Positions 31,807 through 40,137 of a stretch of DNA of 46,550 bases are shown here, piece by piece. The DNA is from an uncultured bacterium. Its GTDB lineage: Bacteria > Bacillota_I > Bacilli_A > Erysipelotrichales > Erysipelotrichaceae. The DNA is taken from positions 1-46,550 of the forward strand of contig CAINEY010000029.1 of the NCBI GenBank assembly GCA_903847945.1. The letters run 5' to 3'. The position numbers were made by a program, and so were the translations under genes. The notes under the pieces are model-generated. The model saw only the letters and a list, made by a program, of their open reading frames with translations, did not search any database and was not told the origin of the DNA. Position 1 is the stretch's first letter; each line of letters opens with the position of its first letter.

Positions 31807-33165
31807 TTATTTCTTCTCGATGTACTTCTTCCCAAGACCCGGCTTATTTTCCTGACGCTGACGGGCAATCGCCATCGCATCGTCCGGAATGTCTTCGGTG
31901 ACGGTCGAACCGGCCGCAATGACTCCGTTGGTGCCGACACTGATCGGTGCGATCAGGTTGACGTTGGATCCGATAAAGGCGTGATCGCCGATCTTGGTTT
32001 TGAATTTATTATGGCCGTCGTAGTTGACCGTCACGACGCCGCAACCGAAGTTGACATCGTCACCGACTTCCGTATCGCCCAGATACGTCAAGTGGGCACA
32101 GCGGTTATCCTGGCCCATGACTGTATTTTTCATTTCGACGAAGTTGCCGATGCGGTTTCCATCGCCGATCTGACATCCGTTGCGCAAATGAGCGAAGGGA
32201 CCGATGTTGACGTTGTCTCCGATGACGCAATCGGTAATGCGCGAACTGTCGATCGTCACGTTCTGTCCGATGCGGCTATCGCGGATGAAGGAGTTGGAGG
32301 TGATGGTGGTGTTGCGGCGAATGTGATTCTTGCCTTCCAAGAAGACATTGGGATACAGAACCACGTCTTCTTCAAACGTTGTTTGTAGGGAAATGTAGGT
32401 GGATTGCGGATTTAGGAAGGTCACGCCGTTATCGATCCATTTGGCGTTGATCTTCTTTTGGATCCAGCGTTGCGCATTCAGGAGATCCTGGCGGTCATTG
32501 ACTCCCATGACTTCCTCGTTGTCTTTGACGGAAATGGCTTGGACGCGTAAATCGTGATTTAAAAAGATTTCCACCAGGTCGGTAATGTAATACTCGCCTT
32601 GGGCGTTGTTGTTGGTGATCTGGGCGATGTATTTGATCAGGGCTTCGTTCTTGAAACAATAGATCCCGGTGTTGATCTCTTTGACTTTGAGTTCGTTGGG
32701 CGAACAATCTTTAAACTCCACGATCTTCTTGATGCGACCTTTCTTGTCGCGAATGACACGGCCATACTTTGCCGGATCGAAGAAGAAGGCAGTCAAAACG
32801 GTCAAATCATGATCTTTGTTGGATTCAAACAGCCATTCGATGGTTTCGCTTTGCACACACGGGCAATCCCCGTACAAGAGCACGGTATCTCCCGTCGGAT
32901 CGAGTTGATCGATGGCCTGCATGACGGCATGCCCGGTGCCTTTTTGTTCAGCCTGCAACGCATAAAGCACCTGATCTTTCAGGTAATCTTGAATCAGTTG
33001 AGCGCCATGGCCAACGACCATGATGTTTTTATCCGTATGTACCTCGTTGAGGTGAGTCAGGACATGACCGATCATCGGTTGTCCCAGGATCTTATGCATG
33101 ACTTTGGGTAAGCCGGATTTCATGCGGGTGCCTTTTCCGGCAGCTAACACAACAGCATTTCTCAT
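31807..33165 (-). CDS. glmU: bifunctional UDP-GlcNAc pyrophosphorylase / GlcN-1-P acetyltransferase
   Basis: Makes UDP-N-acetylglucosamine for peptidoglycan and wall polymers. The 452-residue enzyme has the N-terminal nucleotidyltransferase motif LAAGKGTRMKSGLPK (7-21) and GTGHAVMQA. From about residue 250 it has a left-handed beta-helix of hexapeptide repeats, with acetyltransferase residues in FVEMKN and LTYLGD. The ribosome site is GAGG, 7 nt from the ATG. A TAAAAT -10 stands upstream in a segment (TTAAAATAGAAC) shared with the proC promoter, so a local promoter may add to operon read-through. Confidence 0.97.
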   Translation of the reverse strand: MRNAVVLAAGKGTRMKSGLPKVMHKILGQPMIGHVLTHLNEVHTDKNIMVVGHGAQLIQDYLKDQVLYALQAEQKGTGHAVMQAIDQLDPTGDTVLLYGDCPCVQSETIEWLFESNKDHDLTVLTAFFFDPAKYGRVIRDKKGRIKKIVEFKDCSPNELKVKEINTGIYCFKNEALIKYIAQITNNNAQGEYYITDLVEIFLNHDLRVQAISVKDNEEVMGVNDRQDLLNAQRWIQKKINAKWIDNGVTFLNPQSTYISLQTTFEEDVVLYPNVFLEGKNHIRRNTTITSNSFIRDSRIGQNVTIDSSRITDCVIGDNVNIGPFAHLRNGCQIGDGNRIGNFVEMKNTVMGQDNRCAHLTYLGDTEVGDDVNFGCGVVTVNYDGHNKFKTKIGDHAFIGSNVNLIAPISVGTNGVIAAGSTVTEDIPDDAMAIARQRQENKPGLGKKYIEKK

Positions 33166-33207
33166 GGAAGGTCCTCTAGTTCTATTTTAACGAAAATGAC
33201 GACGGTT

Positions 33208-34053
33208 TCATAGTCCAACCATGACTTTCGCATAGCGGACAAACCGGGCATGCGGTTTAAGGGAAGAGGCAATCGATTCGATTAGTGCTTCATCGCGAGA
33301 GAAGCCCATGACCACGGAACCGCTGCCGGTCATCAGTGCTTTATCGCACCCCAGCTTCACCAAGCGTTTCTTCAGGGTATCGATCTCCGGAACCAAGGAG
33401 ATGGCTTTGGGTTCCAAGGAATTGCCGGCACTGACCAAAAATCGTACGTAATCCCCGGTTCTTAGCGCATCGGCAATCTCAGGAATGTCGGGATGTTCCA
33501 GGTTAGGATAATCCAGATCCGCAAAGGCGAGTTTCGTGGAAACCCCGCGGGAAGGCTGAACCAAAACCAATTTCATCTCGTGGCCCAACGTAAAGAACTC
33601 CAATTTCTCGCCGATACCGGACACGATGGCCGGACGGTTGAAGAGGCAGAAGGGCACATCCGCACCGATCTTGAGTCCCAACTCGATCTTCTTGGCATCG
33701 CTCAGGTTCCAACCGAAGTACGCGTTGAGGTAGTTCAGGATGGCTGCGGCGTCACTGCTGCCGCCGCCTAAGCCGGCTTGGGAGGGAATGTGTTTATGGA
33801 GATGGATGTGGAACTGTTCATGAAAACCGAATTCCGCTCGACAGACCTCGATGGCCTTGAGCAGTGTGTTCTTTTCGGGTTTGATGCGATAGGGCGGTGT
33901 GCATCGGAAAACCGCATGTTCGGCGACCTCGATCTCAATGAGATCGTGCAAGTCGATAGGGACCATCACCATGCGCAGATCGTGATATCCGTCGTCACGT
34001 TTTCCGACCACATCCAGACTAAGATTGACTTTAGCGTACGCTTTGAGTTTCAT
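33208..34053 (-). CDS. ispE: 4-diphosphocytidyl-2-C-methyl-D-erythritol kinase
   Basis: Phosphorylates CDP-methylerythritol in the MEP route to isoprenoids, so this organism probably uses MEP and not mevalonate. The 281-residue GHMP kinase shows AYAKVNLSLDVVGKRDDGYH (6-25), the ATP loop GLGGGSSDAAAIL (about 94-106) and GSGSVVMGFS near the C-terminus. It overlaps the rsmA end by 23 nt and has no good ribosome site of its own, so coupling to rsmA translation is likely. ksgA-ispE proximity is common in Bacillota. Confidence 0.96.
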   Translation of the reverse strand: MKLKAYAKVNLSLDVVGKRDDGYHDLRMVMVPIDLHDLIEIEVAEHAVFRCTPPYRIKPEKNTLLKAIEVCRAEFGFHEQFHIHLHKHIPSQAGLGGGSSDAAAILNYLNAYFGWNLSDAKKIELGLKIGADVPFCLFNRPAIVSGIGEKLEFFTLGHEMKLVLVQPSRGVSTKLAFADLDYPNLEHPDIPEIADALRTGDYVRFLVSAGNSLEPKAISLVPEIDTLKKRLVKLGCDKALMTGSGSVVMGFSRDEALIESIASSLKPHARFVRYAKVMVGL

Positions 34054-34855
34054 GGAGGGACCGATAGAGAGTGAGCCATTGGCTCGGCGAGAGGGCTTCT
34101 GCCCGGATGTCGTCAGGATGTCCTAATCGACGAAGATGCGGGATCAATTCGATCCCTTTGAGGTTATTGACCAGGGTCTTGCGCCGTTGGGCGAACCCTT
34201 GTTTGACCAAGGCAAAGAACGGCTGAGGATCAAAATCCAAGGTATAGCGATCCAAGCGCACCACCGCAGAATCCACTGCCGGTACCGGCATGAATGACCC
34301 CGGTTTGACTTTGAGCACGGTCTTGACACTGCACAGGGTCTGAAGGATCACCGATAAAGCCCCGTAGGCTTTCGTGGAGGGTTTCGCCGCGAATCGCTCC
34401 GCCACTTCCTTTTGAACCATGATCGTGAGGGTCGTTAAACTGGGCAGATCCTCCAAGACATGAAAGAGGATCGGGGTGGTGATGTAGTAAGGCAGATTCC
34501 CCGCCAGTACAGTCGCTCCTGTCGCTTCGATCTCTTCCCGGGTCGTCTCCAGGAAGTCCTTGAGGATGATCGTGACCTGATCGGCGGATACTCGTTGAGA
34601 CAGCGCAGGGATCACGCCGGAATCGATCTCGTAGGCGTAAACGTGTTTCGCGCTCTTGGCGAGTTGTTCAGTGAGCGCCCCGAGTCCGGGACCGACTTCA
34701 ATGACGATCTGATCCTGGGCTCCACATAAAAGGGCGATCTGTTCGACCACCCGGTTATCCACCAGAAAATTCTGTCCGTACTTCTTCTTCGCACGGAGCT
34801 GGTGATCATTCAAGGTTTGACGGGTTGCGCTACGTGAGCTGATGGGAGAAGCCAT
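34031..34855 (-). CDS. rsmA: 16S rRNA dimethyladenosine transferase (KsgA)
   Basis: Dimethylates two adenines in the 3' hairpin of 16S rRNA late in 30S assembly. The 274-residue protein shows KKYGQNFLVD (24-33), the SAM motif EVGPGLGALTEQL (53-65) and the catalytic NLPYYITTPIL (120-130). The start ATG at 34855 lies 11 nt after a TATAAT (34872-34867). The predicted transcript would carry only about five leader bases, so the GGAG seen further upstream may not be in the mRNA. It heads the operon ispE-glmU-prs-SemiSWEET. Confidence 0.95.
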   Translation of the reverse strand: MASPISSRSATRQTLNDHQLRAKKKYGQNFLVDNRVVEQIALLCGAQDQIVIEVGPGLGALTEQLAKSAKHVYAYEIDSGVIPALSQRVSADQVTIILKDFLETTREEIEATGATVLAGNLPYYITTPILFHVLEDLPSLTTLTIMVQKEVAERFAAKPSTKAYGALSVILQTLCSVKTVLKVKPGSFMPVPAVDSAVVRLDRYTLDFDPQPFFALVKQGFAQRRKTLVNNLKGIELIPHLRRLGHPDDIRAEALSPSQWLTLYRSLHETQSVR

Positions 34856-34883
34856 AGGACGTCTCCATTATACCCGAAGGCAT

Positions 34884-34909
34884 AAAAAAACGGAAAGCGA
34901 ACTTTCCGT
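34884..34909 (-). terminator. pbuG terminator
   Basis: Minus-strand ACGGAAAG-TTCG-CTTTCCGT with seven T: an eight-pair stem closed by a UUCG tetraloop. Confidence 0.93.
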
Positions 34910-34928
34910 TGTCTGATGAATGAATGAC

Positions 34929-36308
34929 TTAGAGCGCAGCCAGAACGAAGTTGGCCAAGAAGAGCAAAGCCGAGACCAAGAGGATCGGATGCACTTCTTT
35001 GAGCTTGCCTTGAACCAGTTTGATCACCACGTACGCGATGAAGGCAAAGCCGATCCCGTAGGAGATGTTGTAGAAGAAGGCCATGAAGGCAGCGGCGAAG
35101 AAGGCCGGAACCGCTTCAGCGAAATTGGACCATTCGATGTCCGCAAACGAGGAAGCCATGAGCACCCCGATGATGACCAGGATGGGGCCGGTAGCCGAAG
35201 CCGGCACTAAGCCGACAAACGGCGCAGCCACGATGGAGACCAAGAAGAGCACAGCAACGGTGACCGCAGTCAAGCCCGTACGTCCTCCTTCTTCGATCCC
35301 GGCAGCGGATTCAATATACGTGGTGGTGTTGGAAGTTCCCAACAAAGCCCCGATGGAGGTCGCGATGGAGTCGGCGAAGAGGGCCTTGTCCATTCGGCTG
35401 GAGAAGCCTTTGCCTTCGTTGAGGGCTTTTTCGTCTTCTGCCGAGAAGATGCCCGAGCGACGGCCGGTTCCGATGAAGGTTCCGATCGTATCAAAGGTAT
35501 CCGACAGGCTGAACGCAAAGATGGTGGTCAAGACGATCGGTAAACGGGAAGCATCCGCAAACAGACTCGGAAGCCCTTCGGTGACGGCTTTCCCGAAGAT
35601 TCCGCCCAAAGCGGTGAAGGCAGCGCCAACGGCGTTGGGGTCGATACTGGCGGAGCTCAGTTTGACAACGCCCATCGGGATCCCGATGAGGGTGGTCAAG
35701 ACGATGGAGATGAGCAGCGCCCCTTTGACTTTCTTCGCCAACAGGACAATGGCCAAGACCAAGCCGATGATGAAGAGGACTTGCGAGGGGGATTTGAACG
35801 CTAAGAGTTCGGTGTAACCGGTGCCGAATTCACTGAAGGGAGCGAGCAACAGCATTTTGGCATCATTGAAACCGATAAAGGCAATGAAGAGCCCGATCCC
35901 GCCGCCGATGGCGTGTTGCAGGGAGAGGGGAATCGATTTGACGATGTGCTTACGGATGCGGGTCACGGTAATGAAGATGTTGATGAGACCGCAAACGAAG
36001 ACCATAGCCAACGCTTCATACGGGGTAAACCCTAAACCAAAGACAACCACGAAGGTGAAGAAGGCATTGAGCCCCATCCCCGGAGCCAGCGCGTAAGGCA
36101 CGTTGGCGAAGAGCCCCATGACCAAGGTCCCGATCGCCGAAGCGAAGACGGTCGCCAAGAACAAGGCCCCTTTATCCAATCCGGTATTCCCTAAGATGCC
36201 CGGATTGACGATCAGAATGTACGCCATCGTGAAGAAGGTGGTAAACCCAGCCACGATTTCGGTGCGAACATTCGTCCCGTAATGCTTAAGCTTAAAAAAC
36301 TTTTCCAT
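34929..36308 (-). CDS. pbuG: guanine/hypoxanthine permease (NCS2, AzgA/PbuG type)
   Basis: A 459-residue purine-base importer with about 12-14 membrane spans. Typical marks of the AzgA branch are RTEIVAGFTTFFTMAYILIVNP near the start, PYALAPGMGLNAFF, GIGLFIAFIGF and SDTFDTIGTFIG, with the segment STNTTTYIES-like (GTSNTTTYIESAAG) after it. The ATG at 36308 has AAGGAG 7 nt upstream; a longer reading runs into the riboswitch terminator. Expression is controlled by a guanine riboswitch with an intrinsic terminator, so uptake should stop when guanine or hypoxanthine is plentiful. It is inserted between rnmV and rsmA, which are adjacent in most relatives. Confidence 0.96.
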   Translation of the reverse strand: MEKFFKLKHYGTNVRTEIVAGFTTFFTMAYILIVNPGILGNTGLDKGALFLATVFASAIGTLVMGLFANVPYALAPGMGLNAFFTFVVVFGLGFTPYEALAMVFVCGLINIFITVTRIRKHIVKSIPLSLQHAIGGGIGLFIAFIGFNDAKMLLLAPFSEFGTGYTELLAFKSPSQVLFIIGLVLAIVLLAKKVKGALLISIVLTTLIGIPMGVVKLSSASIDPNAVGAAFTALGGIFGKAVTEGLPSLFADASRLPIVLTTIFAFSLSDTFDTIGTFIGTGRRSGIFSAEDEKALNEGKGFSSRMDKALFADSIATSIGALLGTSNTTTYIESAAGIEEGGRTGLTAVTVAVLFLVSIVAAPFVGLVPASATGPILVIIGVLMASSFADIEWSNFAEAVPAFFAAAFMAFFYNISYGIGFAFIAYVVIKLVQGKLKEVHPILLVSALLFLANFVLAAL

Positions 36309-36329
36309 TTCTTTCTCCTTTTTCTTTCT

Positions 36330-36348
36330 GTATTGAATATTAACAACA
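36330..36348 (-). repeat. 3' arm of an inverted repeat bracketing the riboswitch leader
   Basis: In the RNA this arm (TGTTGTTAATATTCAATAC) can pair with 36500-36481 (GTATTCAATATTAACCAACA): 18 pairs with one C-C mismatch and one bulged C. Confidence 0.8.
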
Positions 36349-36371
36349 AAAAAGTCGGGGAGAAACCGACT
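36348..36371 (-). terminator. riboswitch expression platform terminator
   Basis: Minus-strand GTCGG...CCGAC followed by six T, just upstream of pbuG. Its 5' arm AGTCGG can instead pair with CCGACT in the 3' side of the aptamer, giving an antiterminator. Confidence 0.88.
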
Positions 36372-36412
36372 CAATGGGCCATCGCTCAATAGCCCGCATT
36401 GATCGTTTTTCT

Positions 36413-36488
36413 AACCACAGTAGTCGGGACATTTCCGGTGCCCCGGTAGAGACTGCCGCACCATATTAGCGGCATTATATTGTTGGTT
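36413..36488 (-). ncRNA. guanine (purine) riboswitch aptamer
   Basis: On the minus strand P1 (AACCA/TGGTT) encloses TATAAT, P2 GCCGC...GCGGC with loop TAATATGG, J2/3 GTCTCTACC, P3 GGGGCA-CCGGAAA-TGTCCC and J3/1 GACTAC. U47, U51 and the specificity base C74 (in GACTA) are present, so the ligand is guanine or hypoxanthine, not adenine. Position 48 is C, not the usual U. It stands directly before a terminator and the purine permease gene. Confidence 0.94.
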
Positions 36489-36500
36489 AATATTGAATAC
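36481..36500 (-). repeat. 5' arm of an inverted repeat bracketing the riboswitch leader
   Basis: GTATTCAATATTAACCAACA in the RNA, at the 5' side of the aptamer and sharing the bases of the P1 5' strand. Partner arm at 36330-36348. Confidence 0.8.
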
Positions 36501-36506
36501 TCACTC

Positions 36507-36535
36507 AGTATAACGAATGGGATTAGTGCCGTCAA
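36507..36535 (-). promoter_or_regulatory. pbuG riboswitch promoter
   Basis: Minus-strand TTGACG (36535-36530), 17-bp spacer, TATACT (36512-36507). The transcript should begin close to the 5' arm of the inverted repeat. The -35 overlaps the rnmV stop codon region. Confidence 0.9.
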
Positions 36536-37068
36536 ATGATTTTTTCAGTCAGAAGTTGTTCAAGCTGAGCCCGGGATAAACCGCGGGTACGCAATTGAAC
36601 CAAGATCTGCTTCGCATTGACGTCCGGTAAATGAAGCGCTTCGGCCAAACGACAACGCAACGCATGGCTGTTGGGATGACCGCTGAGGTGCAGTTCGTAA
36701 AGGTCATTGCGACTGAGATCGCTGAGAGTTGACGCTACCGTCACAACGTGACTCAAGGCTTCCAAAAGCACTTCGGGCGAAGCATGTTCGATGCCGACTT
36801 TTCGTTTTGACCGGGCTGATTTCGCGTTGAGGTAGGCGTGTTTGACCCCGGGGACAGCCTCGGTGATCCGTCGGCGGATCGTCTCACCGGGATGATCGGG
36901 ATCGGTAAAGACGATAACTCCGCGGGTCTTCACGGCTTCGCGCAACAAGTCAACCAGAGCTTCATTCTGGTGGAGTCCTTGGGTGATGACGATGTCGGCT
37001 TCCACGACTTGCTTCAATGCTGCAACATCGTGAACGCCTTCAACCACAATCAACTCGGTAATTCGCAT
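36532..37068 (-). CDS. rnmV: ribonuclease M5
   Basis: Matures 5S rRNA by cutting the precursor. The 178-residue protein has an N-terminal TOPRIM domain with the glutamate in LIVVEGVHDVAAL (about 4-16) and the aspartates in VFTDPDHPGETIRR, then the M5 C-terminal region. The ATG at 37068 is six bases after TATAAT and has no Shine-Dalgarno, so a leaderless mRNA is predicted. A longer in-frame reading begins upstream inside the previous gene. The order tatD-yabE-like-rnmV-ksgA matches Bacillus apart from the inserted permease. Confidence 0.93.
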   Translation of the reverse strand: MRITELIVVEGVHDVAALKQVVEADIVITQGLHQNEALVDLLREAVKTRGVIVFTDPDHPGETIRRRITEAVPGVKHAYLNAKSARSKRKVGIEHASPEVLLEALSHVVTVASTLSDLSRNDLYELHLSGHPNSHALRCRLAEALHLPDVNAKQILVQLRTRGLSRAQLEQLLTEKII

Positions 37069-37080
37069 AGGTTCATTATA
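37066..37080 (-). promoter_or_regulatory. promoter -10 placed for leaderless transcription of rnmV
   Basis: Minus-strand TATAAT (37080-37075), six bases GAACCT, ATG (37068-37066). It begins right after the T run of the preceding terminator. Confidence 0.65.
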
Positions 37081-37081
37081 A

Positions 37082-37109
37082 AGAAAAAAGTAAGCGCGTG
37101 CGCTTACTT
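37082..37109 (-). terminator. terminator of the G5/3D lipoprotein gene
   Basis: Minus-strand AAGTAAGCGC-AC-GCGCTTACTT followed by TTTTCTTT: a ten-pair stem. It abuts the rnmV -10. Confidence 0.9.
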
Positions 37110-37943
37110 GGTGCAGGTCATTTGACCCAGGCTGTTGCGTTTCCATTTCAGGAAGCCGACAACGGTGACTTTGGTTCCTTTGGAGTTGTCCGAGTGGACG
37201 ACCGTGTTGAGGAACGTTTCGGTTCCGATGAAGAAGTCGAGTCGACGTTGGGTAATGGCTCCGCCACGGTCAACGACAATGGCTTTGAACGGAACGCCGT
37301 CACGGATTCCGGAACCCGAGAGGTGATGGTCTGAGATCTCCAGGACCGTACAGAGGGGGAAGGCCTTATCGGCAGCCACCATATAGTAGCCGTCGTAGGT
37401 GATCCCATCCTTCCAGGTGCCGTCACTTTGACGGACAGCGGTGGCCGAGACTTTCAAGAGCGATGCCATGGTCGCGGTTCCTCCGGCTTCAACCCCACAA
37501 CCGACGCAATCAAACCCGTAACGGGAGATGGCACTGGCGTAGAAGTAGGATCCGGTGACGACTTTGGATCCGTACTGGAAGACGGCAGGGGTGGATTCGA
37601 TCAGCACTTCGGTACCCGGCAACTTCACTTTGGACAAGATGGTGCCGTTTTGATCTTTGGTGATGCGATAGGTGGTGGCGAGGCTGGATGGCGTGCCGCT
37701 GGACACTTTGCCCAACAGCCAGCTAAATCCGGTGCGTGAAGCCGTATAGGCTTTCTCAATCACCGACGGATTGGCGACGATTTCGGTTTCGACGACATCC
37801 TCGATGGTGTAGGGAATCGAACTGTACTGCAGGAACACGTTGCCGTTGTTCTGTTGCAGGATAATTTCAGCGCTTTGGGCCGACGTACAAGCGGTCAACC
37901 CCACTAAAGCTCCGATCCCCATCAATCGTTTCAGATGGTTCAA
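37104..37943 (-). CDS. G5/3D-domain lipoprotein, YabE-like cell-wall protein
   Basis: A 279-residue exported protein, probably acting on or at peptidoglycan. The N-terminus has a basic start, a hydrophobic stretch and a lipobox LTAC (Cys near residue 19), so lipid anchoring is likely. A G5-like region follows (ITKDQNGTILSKVKLPGTEV). The C-terminal 3D domain resembles MltA/EXLX/Rpf catalytic barrels, with the aspartate-rich core IVVDRGGAI and RRLDFFIGT. The start is TTG at 37943: AAAGGAG stands 8 nt before it, while an in-frame ATG at 37979 overlaps the promoter. Position between tatD and rnmV equals that of B. subtilis yabE, but the DUF348 repeats are missing. Confidence 0.85.
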   Translation of the reverse strand: MNHLKRLMGIGALVGLTACTSAQSAEIILQQNNGNVFLQYSSIPYTIEDVVETEIVANPSVIEKAYTASRTGFSWLLGKVSSGTPSSLATTYRITKDQNGTILSKVKLPGTEVLIESTPAVFQYGSKVVTGSYFYASAISRYGFDCVGCGVEAGGTATMASLLKVSATAVRQSDGTWKDGITYDGYYMVAADKAFPLCTVLEISDHHLSGSGIRDGVPFKAIVVDRGGAITQRRLDFFIGTETFLNTVVHSDNSKGTKVTVVGFLKWKRNSLGQMTCTK

Positions 37944-37965
37944 GACATGTTCTCCTTTACGTCGG

Positions 37966-37999
37966 TGTGATTTTATCACAGAAATTTCACCATAATCAA
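37966..37999 (-). promoter_or_regulatory. promoter with operator-like palindrome of the G5/3D lipoprotein gene
   Basis: Minus-strand TTGATT (37999-37994), 18-bp spacer, TAAAAT (37975-37970). The perfect palindrome TGTGAT-AAA-ATCACA (37980-37966) covers the -10. Just upstream GATTATGG occurs twice, 11 bp apart. Confidence 0.65.
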
Positions 38000-38042
38000 A
38001 CCATAATCCCCTGAAATCCTACAATCACATAAATTCACATCG

Positions 38043-38810
38043 TCAATAATTAAACAATTTGTTATAGTTTTGTTCTAATTTTAACTCAAGGTCCGATAAT
38101 GGCATATTTTTCAGGGTTGCGATGCGTTCAGCGGTCATTTTCACATACGCCGGCTCATTGCGTTTTCCTCGATGCGGATGCGGGGCTAGGTAGGGGCTAT
38201 CCGTCTCGATCAACAAGTGATCCAGATCGATTCCCAGTGCCACTTCCACGGGGACATAGGCATTCTTGAAGGTCACCGGACCAGCCAAGGAAATGTAATA
38301 ACCGATCTTGATGAAGGCTTTGGCCATCTCCAGGGATCCCGAATAGCAATGCATGATGCCGGTTCGTTTGACCGGGTGTTGTTTGAGAAGGTCGTATGTC
38401 CGTTGGATGGCATCCCGTGAGTGGATAACGATAGGTTTATCCAGTCGATTGGCGAGATCGATCTGACGCAGAAAGACCTCTTCCTGGATTTGATGATGAT
38501 CCGGATCTTTATCCCAATAGAAATCGAGTCCGATCTCCCCGATAGCGATCACTTTGGGATGACGCATCAGGGCTTCCATGGTCGGCCAATCCGACTCCCT
38601 CAAGGTCAACACTTCCTCCGGATGAAAGCCGACAACAGCTTGAAAGAGGTTATCGGTCTCAGCCAGCGCCAACGCGCGTTGAGCCCCGACGATCCCGCAA
38701 CCGATGAGCACAATACGTCCGATGCCGGCGTCTATGGCGCGTTGGATCACGTCGATCCGATCGGCATCATATTCCGGTTCAGCCAAATGCGCGTGCGTAT
38801 CCGTCCACAT
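38043..38810 (-). CDS. tatD: TatD-family metal-dependent DNase
   Basis: A 255-residue TIM-barrel hydrolase; relatives are 3'-5' exonucleases with roles in DNA repair. Metal ligands are visible in order: H6 and H8 in DTHAHL, E in IGEIGLDFYW (about 91), H in VIHSRDA, H in MHCYSGS and D in ETDSPYLAP. It starts one base after the mnmE stop and has no clear ribosome site, so it depends on coupling. It is the last gene of the rsmG-to-tatD run; no terminator follows before the next promoter. Confidence 0.95.
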   Translation of the reverse strand: MWTDTHAHLAEPEYDADRIDVIQRAIDAGIGRIVLIGCGIVGAQRALALAETDNLFQAVVGFHPEEVLTLRESDWPTMEALMRHPKVIAIGEIGLDFYWDKDPDHHQIQEEVFLRQIDLANRLDKPIVIHSRDAIQRTYDLLKQHPVKRTGIMHCYSGSLEMAKAFIKIGYYISLAGPVTFKNAYVPVEVALGIDLDHLLIETDSPYLAPHPHRGKRNEPAYVKMTAERIATLKNMPLSDLELKLEQNYNKLFNY

Positions 38811-38811
38811 C

Positions 38812-40137
38812 TTACTTGCCCAAACAAAACCGGCTGAACAGTTCGGAGGTCAAATCGACCCGGGCATTCGGATCGGTCAAGGCGACGAGTTGCGCATAGG
38901 CTTCTTGAAGATCGATGGTGATGAGATCCACTTCACGGTGATCCGAAATAGCCTGACGAGCATTCTCCATGGCTTTGAGCACTTGACGCACCAAGCCGAT
39001 GGTTCGGGGACCGGAAAGCACGGGTTGCGAGAAAACAAACTGATCGCTCAGATAACGCGTGTTGATGGCGTCGATCAAGGAGGTGATGTCTTTATGAAGG
39101 GCACTGACTTCCAATCGATCCCGCGAGGAAACCAGATCGTTCTTATTGTAGACGACTAGGACTTTGTTGGAGTCCAAGGTCTTCAGTAAGGCTTCTTCCT
39201 CGGCACTCATCGGTTGTGATCCATCCACCACAAACAAGATCAGATCGGCTTCGTCGATGATCTTGCGGGTCTTGGCGATGCCGAGTTGTTCGACGCGATC
39301 GTCGGAAGAACGCAAGCCAGCCGTATCCATTAAATGTAAGGTCACGTTTTCGAGTCGGATCGTGCCTTCCACCACATCGCGGGTGGTTCCGGGAATGTCG
39401 GTGACAATGGCCTTATCTTCGTTCAGTAAGGCATTCAATAAGGACGACTTCCCAACGTTGGGTTGTCCGATGATGGCAGTCTTGACCCCTTGGGCCATGC
39501 GTTGACCACTTTGGGCTTCCACCAAGATGCGTTGACAGCGTTCGATGAAGGCATCGACCTGGGGAGCGAGATGATCGAGCGTGACTTGTTCGGCATCGTA
39601 TTCGGGGTAATCGATGTTGACTTCGATCTGGGCGATGATCGTCAGCAAGGCTTCTTTGAGCGGCTCACTGAGTTGACGCAAAGCCCCCTGCATCCCCAAC
39701 AAAGCCAAGCGGGCCGACTGTTCGCTGTCGGCGTTGATGAGGTCGTTGACGGCTTCGGCTTGAGCCAAGTCAATGCGGCCGTTCATTACGGCCCGCTGGG
39801 TGAATTCTCCGTGTTGGGCCAAGCGGGCTCCTTCGCCCAAGACCAGCGACAAGATGCGCTGCGTGATGTACACCCCGCCATGGCACTGGATCTCCACCAC
39901 GTCTTCACGGGTGTAGGATCGCGGGGCTCGCATGACCAAAACGATCACGTCATCAACCGGATTCGAAGTGATTGGATCGAAGAGGGTGGCGTGAGTGATC
40001 TGTCGATCGGCTTGATCCAGGGATTTCTTGATCAAACGTTCCGTGATGGGGATCGCCTCATCACCAGACAGACGTAAAACAGAAATGGCCTGGGTGGCGA
40101 GCGCCGTGCCCAAGGCCACGATGGTTTCAAGTTTCAT
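38812..40137 (-). CDS. mnmE: tRNA modification GTPase MnmE
   Basis: With MnmG it builds the carboxymethylaminomethyl group on U34 of tRNA. The 441-residue protein has the N-terminal folate-binding domain, a helical middle, a G domain with GQPNVGKS (224-231), DIPGTTRD, DTAG and NKND (331-334), and the C-terminal FCLGK with the essential cysteine. The N-terminal motif usually read as TPxGxGAI is TALATQAIS here, so its glycines are lost. GGAGG lies 3 nt before the ATG and the gene overlaps parB by 11 nt. In Bacillus mnmE sits upstream of mnmG; here it lies beyond the par genes. Confidence 0.96.
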   Translation of the reverse strand: MKLETIVALGTALATQAISVLRLSGDEAIPITERLIKKSLDQADRQITHATLFDPITSNPVDDVIVLVMRAPRSYTREDVVEIQCHGGVYITQRILSLVLGEGARLAQHGEFTQRAVMNGRIDLAQAEAVNDLINADSEQSARLALLGMQGALRQLSEPLKEALLTIIAQIEVNIDYPEYDAEQVTLDHLAPQVDAFIERCQRILVEAQSGQRMAQGVKTAIIGQPNVGKSSLLNALLNEDKAIVTDIPGTTRDVVEGTIRLENVTLHLMDTAGLRSSDDRVEQLGIAKTRKIIDEADLILFVVDGSQPMSAEEEALLKTLDSNKVLVVYNKNDLVSSRDRLEVSALHKDITSLIDAINTRYLSDQFVFSQPVLSGPRTIGLVRQVLKAMENARQAISDHREVDLITIDLQEAYAQLVALTDPNARVDLTSELFSRFCLGK

